Shown here in pieces: positions 15,814 to 22,963 of a DNA stretch of 41,493 nucleotides. Below the pieces are notes generated by a model. That model saw only the letters and a program-made list of their open reading frames with translations, made no database searches and was not told the DNA's origin. How positions within the stretch are numbered: the stretch's first letter is position 1; each line of letters opens with the position of its first letter. The DNA is from Cytophagaceae bacterium (GTDB lineage: Bacteria > Bacteroidota > Bacteroidia > Cytophagales > UBA9547). A program made the position numbers and the translations under genes. The stretch spans positions 1 to 41,493 of the forward strand of contig JAIYAU010000002.1 of NCBI GenBank assembly GCA_027488865.1, written 5' to 3'.

Positions 15814-16470
15814 TTATAAATTGGTGTCTTCCACGGGTATAGTTGACTCATTATTTTGTTTTGGGTCAGTTTGACTCGTAGGATTTTCAAGTTCTTTAAA
15901 GTAGTTTTTTTGAAAAATTAGGATGATGCAAACCGAAACAAAAATTGAAGCATCTGCAAAATTGAAAATTGGCCAGAAAGACATGTATTGTCCTCCAAAA
16001 ATAGGAATCCACTGCGGGAAATATCCTTCCCAAATATCGATATAAGCCATGTCAATTACTTGGCCATGAAACCATTTTAAAGGAGCACCTACAGGTGCAT
16101 TGTCTATAAAAGGCAAAACACCATAAAAAGTGCTGTCGATAACATTGCCAATGGCGCCACCCAAAATAGCCGCAATGCACCATAATAATCCAGTTGGGGC
16201 ATTTTTTTTAGCTAAATGAATTAAATAGTAGCCAATACCTACCATAGCGAATAGCCTGAATACCGACAATATAACCTTTCCATATTTGCCCCCAATTTCC
16301 ATTCCAAAGGCCATTCCAGGATTGGTAATATAATGTAATTTAAATAGTTGAAGATCTCCAAAAATTGGGATTCCTTCATTAAAAGGCAAATTGAAATGTA
16401 CTAACATTTTGATAGTTTGATCTATAATGATAAGTACAAGTGAAAAGACAAAGTATTTGGCGTATTGCAT
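15814..16470 (-). CDS. lspA: Lipoprotein signal peptidase LspA
   Basis: The aspartyl signal peptidase II that cuts prolipoproteins at the lipid-modified cysteine. The predicted membrane helices run from VFSLVLIIIDQTIKM through the ILIF near the end. The catalytic aspartates are in GGAIGNVIDS and FNFADASIF, with the intervening loop containing GQVIDMAYI. The start is set at ATG 16470 (MQYAKYFVF), since the extension to TTG 16497 adds only nine non-membrane residues. The C-terminal tail of about 25 polar residues (TDPKQNNESTIPVEDTNL) goes beyond E. coli LspA. The gene is the first of an lspA-tyrA unit, and the window holds lipoproteins (17403, 30341) that would be its clients. Confidence 0.93.
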   Translation of the reverse strand: MQYAKYFVFSLVLIIIDQTIKMLVHFNLPFNEGIPIFGDLQLFKLHYITNPGMAFGMEIGGKYGKVILSVFRLFAMVGIGYYLIHLAKKNAPTGLLWCIAAILGGAIGNVIDSTFYGVLPFIDNAPVGAPLKWFHGQVIDMAYIDIWEGYFPQWIPIFGGQYMSFWPIFNFADASIFVSVCIILIFQKNYFKELENPTSQTDPKQNNESTIPVEDTNL

Positions 16471-16497
16471 ACTTGGGCGAAAATAATTAATTGGCAA

Positions 16498-17267
16498 AAT
16501 TCAATATTTTATTTCTTATTTCTCAATATTATCTCATTTATGTTTGGGCGGGATATTTATTTGAAAAGTTTTATCAAGAACAGAAGTAATTAATGAAATG
16601 CAATAGGGGATGGTTCCTAAAGATTTAAAGATAAATAAGTATTCTCCCTCCTTAGTTGGTGAAGACACACCAGCTCTTGATAGCAAGTTGGGCACTTCAG
16701 CAAAGTTTACTACATAAGCGTTTGAGAATTGTGGGAAGGAACCTGCGCCTTTCAGGACTAAAAACCAGCAATGGCGAAATTTCAATTATTCGTTTTGAAT
16801 TTTGAAAAAAATTATTCGTTTCGTTTTTCAGAATTCCATTATTCGTTTTGATTTCAAATTTTAAAAAACGAATAATTTTCTCGCACGAATAGTTGCAAAA
16901 GTTTTTTAATGAATGGAACAAAAATTAGATTTATCAAAGATTTTCGATTGCAAATACTGCATAAAAGGCATAAAACAAAAGCTCCAAATGCTGCGTATCC
17001 TACGGTTATCTTCCAAGCATCCTCCCAGCATCATTCGAGAACCATACAATAGGACAATTTTGATAGGTTAAGAACCGCCTCACCAAAAGCCCAATCCTGT
17101 CAATCCTTAAATCCTATAAAACATTGTTTAGACAATTGACACATATAAGCTTCAACAGAATTGGATTAAATCGTTACTTCTTTGGATCAATTGGATTTTT
17201 AAGAAATTAAGATTAAAATTGCTATGTCTTAGTAAATCATAGAAGGTAAAATAAAAAACCCGAAGCT
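16498..17267. other. Gene-free patchwork of short repeats
   Basis: No convincing gene is found here. A minus-strand frame at 16534-16785 is open but reads like antisense of a dispersed repeat, with TCC/CTCCTTAG-type sequence on the plus strand. Around 17092-17118 there are AATCCT units reading AATCCTGTCAATCC, a type of short sequence I recall as common in Bacteroidota intergenic regions. The composition suggests degenerate repeats, not unique sequence. Confidence 0.4.
16785..16876. repeat. Cluster of ATTATTCGTTT repeats
   Basis: Three direct copies of ATTATTCGTTT[TC] are at 16785-16798, 16811-16823 and 16838-16851, and one inverted copy, AAAACGAATAAT, is at 16865-16876. Copies are spaced by 12-14 bases. 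The last direct copy and the inverted copy can form a stem. It could be an origin-like or regulator-binding cluster, or a repeat-element relic. Confidence 0.6.
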
Positions 17268-17357
17268 ATGAAGACAATGACCAAACAAAAGGATACTACT
17301 GAAATATTGGTAGATAGCTTCATTATGCTAGACAAACCAGAAACTTCAACTATTTAG
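17268..17357 (+). CDS. Possible 29-residue peptide
   Basis: An ATG-initiated frame reads MKTMTKQKDTTEILVDSF and runs to a TAG at 17355-17357. It lies ahead of the lipoprotein gene in the accessory patch. There is no promoter match or known homology to support expression; it could be a leader peptide, the remnant of a larger N-terminus or chance. Confidence 0.25.
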   Translation: MKTMTKQKDTTEILVDSFIMLDKPETSTI

Positions 17358-17402
17358 GATATTTACGTAATTGCGTGAAGACAATCGTTACAAGCCATAA
17401 CA

Positions 17403-18050
17403 ATGACACGACAACTTTACATACTGATACTTTTGTTTTTGACTTTCGGTTGCGAGAACAAAAAGACAAATGAAAAGACCAATAATGTTGACACGTTAGC
17501 AGTTGAAGAAGCTGACACGACAGCGACAAATGTATATTCTGATAATGTTTACAAATCTGACAGCGTGACAATTGATGTTAAGAATGACAACCTCAACTTT
17601 TTTATAACCTTGACCGTTGGAAATCAAAAAAGAGAATATGACCTGACAAAATTGAACATTCAGACTAAAACACCAGATGAAATTCAATGGGCAAACAATG
17701 AATATGCTTGTATGATGACTTGGTGGTCGCAGGCACAATCGAGACATATCTTCATTCCGACAAAAAGAACCAATGAATTAATCTATCTTGACAAGGATAT
17801 AGAAGAAATGGACAGCATAAACAACAATATTGTTTACATCGACAGTATCAATTACGGAATTGGCAAAGTAGTTTTTAAGGCAGAAAACTTGTTGACCAGA
17901 AAATCTAAAGTTTTAGAACTTTCAATTAAGGGACAAAACAGTTTTTACCCTTTTTATGACACATTAATTTTGACCAAAAACAAGCTGAAAATTACGACAG
18001 CTAGTGAAAATAAAAGTATTAGCATAAATGAAATCAGTAACGGCTTGTAA
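17403..18050 (+). CDS. Predicted lipoprotein, 215 aa, unknown function
   Basis: The protein begins with a lipoprotein signal, QLYILILLFLTFGC, with the acylated cysteine at residue 17. A Lys/Asn/Thr-rich linker leads to a mostly beta domain containing EIQWANNEYACMMTWWSQ. No named family is recognised. Codon use favours GAC, ACA and AAC more than the flanking core genes, which fits acquisition as part of the accessory patch. It starts at ATG 17403 and is followed by a 90-base spacer before the AraC gene; co-transcription is possible but not required. Confidence 0.7.
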   Translation: MTRQLYILILLFLTFGCENKKTNEKTNNVDTLAVEEADTTATNVYSDNVYKSDSVTIDVKNDNLNFFITLTVGNQKREYDLTKLNIQTKTPDEIQWANNEYACMMTWWSQAQSRHIFIPTKRTNELIYLDKDIEEMDSINNNIVYIDSINYGIGKVVFKAENLLTRKSKVLELSIKGQNSFYPFYDTLILTKNKLKITTASENKSISINEISNGL

Positions 18051-18140
18051 CATGTGCTTTGATATAAAGTGGCAGCGTCACTTCGCAGGAGCTGAGTCAC
18101 AAATAGGAAGTTCAGTGCTTGCTCCACATTGAGCAGACAT
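18051..18140. other. Spacer with cassette-like sequence
   Basis: This short gap holds TAACATGTGCTTTGATATA close to the lipoprotein stop, followed by GTGGCAGCGTCAC, which can fold on itself, and ends in CTCCACATTGAGC. Sequences of this kind recur behind accessory genes in Bacteroidota in my memory, suggesting a recombination spacer; this is an impression, not a computed match. Confidence 0.25.
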
Positions 18141-18992
18141 ATGCAAGAAATAAATGACAAGTTGAAGATTAAAATTAATTCAGATGAAAACCCTTATCAA
18201 TCTGCTGACAATGAGCAAAAGATTATTCAACCAAGAAAGTTAGCTTCTTACTTCATTGTGCTTATTGAAAGTGGGACAATTACATATAAATTGGACTTGC
18301 AAGAAATTACTCTTACAAATGGACAATTGCTTTTTGCTATGCCAAATCAAGTTTTTACACCACCAACAAAATCTGACAATCTTAAATATTTCAAGGTGTT
18401 GTTTGATGAAAATACATTAGCATTGCTACCCCAGCAATTTCCTTTTTTAGCCAACCCCTTAAACTCACAAACAATAAATTTTGACAACCGTACAAGACAA
18501 AGGATAACAAAGAACTTTGAAATTTTAAATCAAATTCTTCATATTGACAACCAGACAACCGACATAGAAATCGTATTGGCATATTTGAACTCACTTTTAG
18601 TAGAATTGAACATTACATATTTCAAAAGCAAAGAGCAAACAAATATTTTAAACACCAACCTTTCAAAATTTATTGAGTTCAAATTAGTTGTGGAAACACA
18701 CCTGACAGAGCAACCTTCAATTAATATGATAGCTGAAAAATTGGCTTTAACCACTAACAGTTTATATCGCATTGTTAAAGAGTTTTCAGGCACATCAACA
18801 AAAGACTTTATCACTAACCGTTTAATGATAGAAGCACAACGAAAGCTACATTATTCAAATCTTTCTGTTAAAGAATTAGCATATGAATTGGGTTTTAATG
18901 ACCCTGACTATTTTTCACGTCTTTTCAAAAAATGTACAGGAAAGAGTGTAAGTGAAGTTTTAAAAAATCGGCAAGATTTGTCAAGAGAATAA
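18141..18992 (+). CDS. AraC-family transcription regulator
   Basis: This is a 283-residue protein from ATG 18141 (a TTG at 18129 gives four more residues). The N-terminal half is a cupin-like sensor domain (around residues 25-110). The C-terminal ~100 residues are a double helix-turn-helix with INMIAEKLALTTNSLYRIVK and SVKELAYELGFNDPDYFSRLFK, the AraC signature. The SDR oxidoreductase begins 70 bases downstream on the same strand. The usual arrangement would be a regulator controlling the adjacent dehydrogenase in response to a small molecule; the inducer is unknown. Confidence 0.88.
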   Translation: MQEINDKLKIKINSDENPYQSADNEQKIIQPRKLASYFIVLIESGTITYKLDLQEITLTNGQLLFAMPNQVFTPPTKSDNLKYFKVLFDENTLALLPQQFPFLANPLNSQTINFDNRTRQRITKNFEILNQILHIDNQTTDIEIVLAYLNSLLVELNITYFKSKEQTNILNTNLSKFIEFKLVVETHLTEQPSINMIAEKLALTTNSLYRIVKEFSGTSTKDFITNRLMIEAQRKLHYSNLSVKELAYELGFNDPDYFSRLFKKCTGKSVSEVLKNRQDLSRE

Positions 18993-19027
18993 ACTGATTT
19001 GTCCATCTACTCTGATTTTAAACGCTC

Positions 19028-19035
19028 TACTTTTG
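19028..19035 (+). promoter_or_regulatory. -7 element TACTTTTG before the SDR gene
   Basis: TACTTTTG fits TAnnTTTG exactly and ends 27 bases before the ATG at 19063. The nearest TTTG upstream (18998-19001) is 26 bases away, longer than usual, as may happen when an activator such as the adjacent AraC protein is needed. Confidence 0.45.
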
Positions 19036-19062
19036 CGACATAAATTTTAAAATAATTAAAAA

Positions 19063-19800
19063 ATGAAATCAGCATTAGTAACAGGAGCTAACAAAAGTAT
19101 TGGCTATGAAGTTGCACGACAACTTGCTCAAAAAGGGATTTATGTTTATCTCGGTAGTCGCAATTTAGAAAGCGGTTTAGAAGCCGTAAATAAATTAAAA
19201 ACAGAGGGATTAAACAATGTAGTAGCCATTCAGCTTGACATTACCAACGATGAATCGGTAAAAAATGCCCGAGCAGAAATTGGTAAGAAAACACAAGTAT
19301 TGGACATACTTATCAATAACGCAGGCATTTATGGTGGTTATCCACAAGAAGCACTTAATGCAACGGCAGAACAGTTCAAAAGCACCTTCGATGCAAATGT
19401 TTTTGGTGTCGTAAGAGTTACACAGGCATTTATTGACCTATTGAAAAATTCTGATGAACCTCGTATTATAAATGTAAGTTCAAGTCAAGGTTCAATTACT
19501 TTGCACAGCGACCCTACATACAAATATTACGACTACAAAGGAGCTGTTTATCTTTCTTCAAAATCAGCAATGAATATGTTTACCGTTGTTTTGGCTTATG
19601 AACTAAAAAATACTAACTTCAAAGTCAATGCGATTTGTCCAGGTTATACAAAGACAGATTTCAATGGACACCGTGGACACGGAACAGTTGAAGATGCAGG
19701 GAAGCGAATAATGAAGTATGCCCTAATTGACAATGATGGACCGACAGGAAAATTTTTTAGCGAAGAAAATAACCCAGCAACAGGAGAAATTCCTTGGTAA
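19063..19800 (+). CDS. Short-chain dehydrogenase/reductase (classical SDR)
   Basis: The 245-residue protein shows the NAD(P)-binding TGANKSIG near residue 7, the NNAG motif (DILINNAGIYGG), the active-site serine in INVSSSQGS and the catalytic YLSSK (Tyr and Lys with three residues between). NAD(P)H-dependent reduction of a carbonyl or the reverse is expected, but the substrate is not defined. It follows the AraC regulator and has its own -7-like element. Codon use is like that gene and the upstream lipoprotein. Downstream, the sequence runs into a group II intron relic within 45 bases. Confidence 0.88.
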   Translation: MKSALVTGANKSIGYEVARQLAQKGIYVYLGSRNLESGLEAVNKLKTEGLNNVVAIQLDITNDESVKNARAEIGKKTQVLDILINNAGIYGGYPQEALNATAEQFKSTFDANVFGVVRVTQAFIDLLKNSDEPRIINVSSSQGSITLHSDPTYKYYDYKGAVYLSSKSAMNMFTVVLAYELKNTNFKVNAICPGYTKTDFNGHRGHGTVEDAGKRIMKYALIDNDGPTGKFFSEENNPATGEIPW

Positions 19801-19844
19801 ACAACAACGTTGAAGAAAACAACGAACGGCTAATCGAGTAGAGT

Positions 19845-20030
19845 AAGGTGCTTAAAATAAGCACCTTAGCCCTCTCTCACCACCGTACGTTCGGGTCTCG
19901 AATACGGCGGTTTCTCAAAACAAAGGATTCAAATTGGGGTTTACCGTTTGGTAATAGTCAAGCATACTTTCGTAGCCACGTTTTCTTAACCTTTCTAGGG
20001 TAACGGTGGTAGTCATAATCGGGCTTTGGG
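19845..20030 (-). mobile_element. Group II intron 3'-end relic (domain V/VI and maturase tail)
   Basis: On the minus strand, ACCGCCGTA pairs with TACGGTGGT (one G-U) around an inner TTCG/CGAA stem with a CG two-base bulge (about 19881-19917), the form of a group II intron domain V. The next hairpin downstream (AAGGTGCTTA / TAAGCACCTT, 19845-19867) would be domain VI. Upstream, minus-strand reading gives KPDYDYHRYPRKVKK, then a stop, then LLPNGKPQFESF and RNRRIRDPNVRW, a sequence I associate with the region behind Bacteroidota intron maturases. No reverse-transcriptase domain is present, so this is a 3' remnant. Confidence 0.5.
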
Positions 20031-20082
20031 CTGCTCCTCGGTAGGTGTCCCCACCTACCGAAAATGATTGGCTGGTGGGGAC
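20031..20082. repeat. REP-like repeat, copy 1 (52 bp)
   Basis: It matches 21269-21320 at 50 of 52 bases. It contains the hairpin CGGTAGGTG / CACCTACCG with a short loop (TCCC), followed by GATTGGCTGGTGGGGAC. In this copy the sequence after GGGGAC does not pair back. Confidence 0.85.
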
Positions 20083-20175
20083 TCACTCTGGTTCGGAAGT
20101 TCACTTTATGAAGAGTCTTTAATAAAAACAACAATAAACCAAAAGCACCAGACATTTATCTAGGCGTTTTTGGTT

Positions 20176-20472
20176 TTAAACTCTTGGTCTTTTATTTGTG
20201 TTACGCTTGTTGTGAAAGCAAGAAAGTATCCGAACCGTATTTTTATCTTCATTGATGGTAAAATACAGAGAATGCGGAAAATTTTTGAGTTTCAAAGCAC
20301 GAACATTTTTATAACGGACTCTGAAAAATGGATTTGTTTCCAAGGTGCCGTTCGCATCTTTGAGAACGGCAATGAAATTTACAGGAGCATCCTCACTGTA
20401 CAATGCGTAGTAATCAATGGCGTTTTCAATCTCCTTTTGTGCTCGTGGCGAAACGATAATTTTATAAACCAT
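20176..20472 (-). CDS. RelE/ParE-family toxin
   Basis: This 98-residue basic protein starts MVYKIIVSPRAQKEIENAID, the usual beginning of ParE/RelE toxins, and ends in a strand with NTVRILSCFHNKRN. The residues RYKNVRALKLKNFPHSLYF fit the central sheet. The frame is open further upstream, but the ATG at 20472 gives the family start and overlaps the antitoxin stop by 11 bases. ParE toxins act on DNA gyrase and RelE toxins on mRNA at the ribosome; the sequence does not decide which. It forms a module with the antitoxin at 20462-20698. Confidence 0.82.
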   Translation of the reverse strand: MVYKIIVSPRAQKEIENAIDYYALYSEDAPVNFIAVLKDANGTLETNPFFRVRYKNVRALKLKNFPHSLYFTINEDKNTVRILSCFHNKRNTNKRPRV

Positions 20473-20698
20473 ACTTTTTATTGAGTTGGTTGATAGACTC
20501 TTCGGCAGAAAGATAAGTACTTTCATCTTCCTGCAAGCGTTCATCCAAAACGGCTTTCATATCAGCCGTAAGGTCAAAATCACTGTCGTCCTCTTCCACA
20601 ATAATAGTGATAGGCTTAGATTTAAAGGTAGCCTTTATAGCATCTAAAATATCGGTGCTTACTTCTTGGGCTGATGTTAAATGATATGTGGTATACAT
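20462..20698 (-). CDS. Type II antitoxin
   Basis: This 78-residue acidic protein overlaps the start of the ParE/RelE toxin gene. The N-terminus (SAQEVSTDILDAIKATFKSK) could be a small DNA-binding or dimerisation region, and the C-terminus (SAEESINQLNKKYGL) is the type of helix that wraps a toxin. It carries a DDSDFDLTADMKAVLDERL stretch. The overlap and order, antitoxin first, are usual. The regulator gene ends 6 bases upstream, so it may be part of the same unit. Confidence 0.78.
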   Translation of the reverse strand: MYTTYHLTSAQEVSTDILDAIKATFKSKPITIIVEEDDSDFDLTADMKAVLDERLQEDESTYLSAEESINQLNKKYGL

Positions 20699-20704
20699 AA
20701 TGTC

Positions 20705-21072
20705 TTATTTTGAAATTTGTAAATTTTGCTCAAAAAAGGTCTTAAATTTCTGCTTAGTAAGCATTGTATCAATGATTCTATAAACCGACTGTTTATCGTC
20801 CTCTTGCAGTTGGTTGATTAAGTTCAACTTCTCAAAATCGGGTTTTCCTTCCATCTTAACTACCCTAGGTACCACATTACCATAGTTTAAAATCTCACCA
20901 AAGGTCATATTAAAAAGGATAGCGCGCTTTTGAAGTTCATCAACAGACAAATCCCTATGCCCATTTTCCAGTTTATTGTAATTGTTGTTGCCAATGCTTA
21001 AATGAGTCGAAACCTCTTTTTGAAAAAGCTTGTATCCTCTGTTATACGCTTAATTATTGTTCCTGTTTGCAC
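20705..21072 (-). pseudogene. XRE-family HTH regulator, apparently frameshifted
   Basis: The 5' part is in one frame from GTG 21072, GTIIKRITEDTSFF; the rest is in another, FQKEVSTHLSIGNNNYNKLENG, followed by LSVDELQKRAILFNMTFGEIL and a C-terminal QSVYRIIDTMLTKQKFKTFF. Together these form a normal XRE helix-turn-helix regulator of about 120 residues. The frames meet at 21016-21030, where an A run and a T run lie together, so a single-base indel is likely. A TAA in the second frame lies at 21050-21052. Only the C-terminal frame starting at TTG 20950 (81 aa) is open, and it lacks the first part of the HTH. It precedes the antitoxin by 6 bases. Confidence 0.6.
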
Positions 21073-21118
21073 ATGCTCAATATTTATACAAAGATAAAAA
21101 AGATATTAGATAGAATTA

Positions 21119-21216
21119 ACTCTGGCGCAGAAGTTTACAGCCGTGACCTAAAACGTAGAAGGAACTTACTCTGGTGCGGAAGTTCACTTCCGTACCCAAA
21201 ACGTATTAGGAACTTA
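21119..21216. repeat. Two tandem 49-bp repeats
   Basis: Copies at 21119-21167 and 21168-21216 share ACTCTGG, GCRGAAGTTYAC, CCGT, AAAACGTA and AGGAACTTA with about 8 differences. A fragment, CTCTGGTTCGGAAGTTCACTT, recurs at 20085-20105, next to the first REP-like copy, so the family is dispersed. No protein is encoded. Confidence 0.75.
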
Positions 21217-21268
21217 GTTCCGAAAGGTGCAGTCCAATACCGTATCCACTGGTCTAATTTTTTAACTC

Positions 21269-21320
21269 CTGCTCCTCAGTAGGTGTCCTCACCTACCGAA
21301 AATGATTGGCTGGTGGGGAC
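21269..21320. repeat. REP-like repeat, copy 2 (52 bp)
   Basis: The second copy of the 20031-20082 element, with 2 mismatches. It holds the AGTAGGTG / CACCTACC hairpin. Here the following bases complete a second hairpin, TTGGCTGG / CCAGCCAA (21306-21329). This two-hairpin layout is that of REP elements moved by TnpA_REP (RAYT) transposases; no such gene is in the window. Confidence 0.8.
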
Positions 21321-21422
21321 GCCAGCCAAGGTTTTTACATCATTCAAAATAAGGTAAATACTCCCCTAATACCGCAATTTTTTAAATATATATATCACGG
21401 AAGGTAGTGGACAGCAACTTTG

Positions 21423-21794
21423 TTAGCCCTTATACTGAAGCCCACCAAAAAAATGCAACATCATGGATCTTGAAAGTCTTGCACAAACGGTGGCAGTGAG
21501 TAAAATAAGTAAAGTAGAGGTGATGGCATAATAATACCACCTTGGGTCTGGTAAAAAAATATTAAGTATAGTGAGCACAACAACAATGATGGCTACTTGT
21601 AGTCCATAAATAAAATACATAGCGCCATAATAAAATCCAGGTTCTGGGATAAGTCTCGCCTGGCAGTTATCACAATGCTCTTTTACCTCTAAAAACCTGC
21701 TTGAAAAGGCACTGTGGCTAAAGATATTTACTTTTCTACATTGTGGACACGTGTTATTGACAATTGACCACACCAACGAAGGATTAGATTCCAT
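21423..21794 (-). CDS. DUF983-domain membrane protein
   Basis: A 123-residue protein with two zinc-ribbon CxxC pairs near the N-terminus (CPQC and CDNC) and then two hydrophobic helices: YFIYGLQVAIIVVVLTIL and WYYYAITSTLLILLTA. The order matches DUF983. Several DUF983 proteins are small inner-membrane proteins found near respiratory genes, but no role is proven. It starts at ATG 21794 and is divergent from the DUF3078 gene, 121 bases apart. Confidence 0.85.
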   Translation of the reverse strand: MESNPSLVWSIVNNTCPQCRKVNIFSHSAFSSRFLEVKEHCDNCQARLIPEPGFYYGAMYFIYGLQVAIIVVVLTILNIFLPDPRWYYYAITSTLLILLTATVCARLSRSMMLHFFGGLQYKG

Positions 21795-21856
21795 AAGTCA
21801 TTTTTTTCAAAATTAGCTATTTTAAAACAAACTAGCTTTGTTTTAAACTTTTACTT

Positions 21857-21887
21857 ATTGATTTTAGATTCCTTTTTTTTACTTTTG
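21857..21887 (+). promoter_or_regulatory. Promoter ATTG-N19-TACTTTTG
   Basis: TACTTTTG (21880-21887) is an exact -7 match, and ATTG (21857-21860) stands 19 bases ahead at the consensus -33 spacing with one mismatch to TTTG. It lies 28 bases from the DUF3078 ATG. Confidence 0.5.
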
Positions 21888-21915
21888 ATTTTGTTATCTC
21901 TATTATTTTAAAATT

Positions 21916-22881
21916 ATGAAAGCAAACTATTTTTACATTCTACTTTTTGTATTATTTTCAAATTTGTTACAAGCTCAAGAAGTCTCTCCTCCAGCAAATG
22001 TAATCGAAACCAAAAAAGATACCTCTTATTGGGTTAAAACCTTAAAAACAGGATTTAATGTGAACCAACTCTATTTCACCGATAACTGGAAAGGTGGTGG
22101 AACCAATAACGTTAACTACCTTTTCTATTTATTGGCCACAGCAAACTACAAAAAAGATAAAATTAGTTTCGATAACTCTTTGGATGTGCAGTACGGAAGT
22201 GCTTATTTAAAAACTAACGAGCAATTTAGAAAAACCAATGATAGGCTTTTACTCGATTCAAAACTAGGGTATAAACTTTCGAAAAACTGGAACGCCTTTG
22301 CCTCTTTCAATCTATTAACCCAATTTGATGCAGGTTATAACTACAAAAAGGATGAAATTACTAATCAAGAAGTTACGACTAGAATCTCTGGTTTGTTTGC
22401 ACCAGCTTATTTAACTGAGACTTTCGGTGCTGAATATAAGCCTGTTGACTATTGGTTTTTAAGGTTAGGTTTGGCGGCGTTAAAACAAACCATTGTAAGC
22501 GATACTAGCATTTTTGAAAATGTACCAACGAGATATGGCTTAAAAGCAGGTAAAAAATCAAGAAACGAGTTTGGGTTACTGAATATCTCTTCGGGCTTTA
22601 ATAAAAACATTGCTAAAAACGTGAATTTGAAAATATTGTATCAAATGTTTTTTAATAACTACTCATACTTTTTTGAGCCTATCGAAACTTATCCTAAAAA
22701 TATGATTGAAGCTTATATTGATCAGCGTTTTGATGTAACGGTGACGTTTAAGGTAAATAAGTATATTTCAAGTCAATTTAATTATGTGGGCCTGTATGAT
22801 TTTGACCAAGACAAAAACTACCAAGCGGCACAATCTATTTCCTTGGGAGTAGCTATAAGTTTACCTGAATCAAAAAAGTAA
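21916..22881 (+). CDS. DUF3078-domain outer-membrane/periplasmic protein
   Basis: The 321-residue protein has a signal peptide ending near LLQAQEV. It then alternates amphipathic beta strands rich in aromatic residues and ends SLGVAISLPESKK, which fits an outer-membrane barrel. Segments such as GFNVNQLYFTDNWKGGGTNN and DNSLDVQYGSAYLKTNEQ are typical of DUF3078, a Bacteroidota family. Function unknown. It has its own promoter-like element and no partner gene on the same strand. Confidence 0.82.
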   Translation: MKANYFYILLFVLFSNLLQAQEVSPPANVIETKKDTSYWVKTLKTGFNVNQLYFTDNWKGGGTNNVNYLFYLLATANYKKDKISFDNSLDVQYGSAYLKTNEQFRKTNDRLLLDSKLGYKLSKNWNAFASFNLLTQFDAGYNYKKDEITNQEVTTRISGLFAPAYLTETFGAEYKPVDYWFLRLGLAALKQTIVSDTSIFENVPTRYGLKAGKKSRNEFGLLNISSGFNKNIAKNVNLKILYQMFFNNYSYFFEPIETYPKNMIEAYIDQRFDVTVTFKVNKYISSQFNYVGLYDFDQDKNYQAAQSISLGVAISLPESKK

Positions 22882-22963
22882 ATGATTCGAGGGAAAATAA
22901 TTTTTAGATGATAATAATGTTTTTGAAATGGTTTAATTTATAAACCTATCAGGCACAGCCCAT

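Noticed and set aside
16534-16785. 83-residue minus-strand gene
   Set aside because: The frame is open, but its translation reads like a dispersed intergenic repeat and has no domain; the promoter and conserved start are lacking.
20170-20484. 104-residue plus-strand gene
   Set aside because: It is antisense to the ParE-type toxin, which has family motifs and overlaps its antitoxin in the usual way.
16498-21422. Prophage or integrative conjugative element
   Set aside because: No integrase, structural, packaging or transfer gene; only repeats, an intron relic and a TA cluster.
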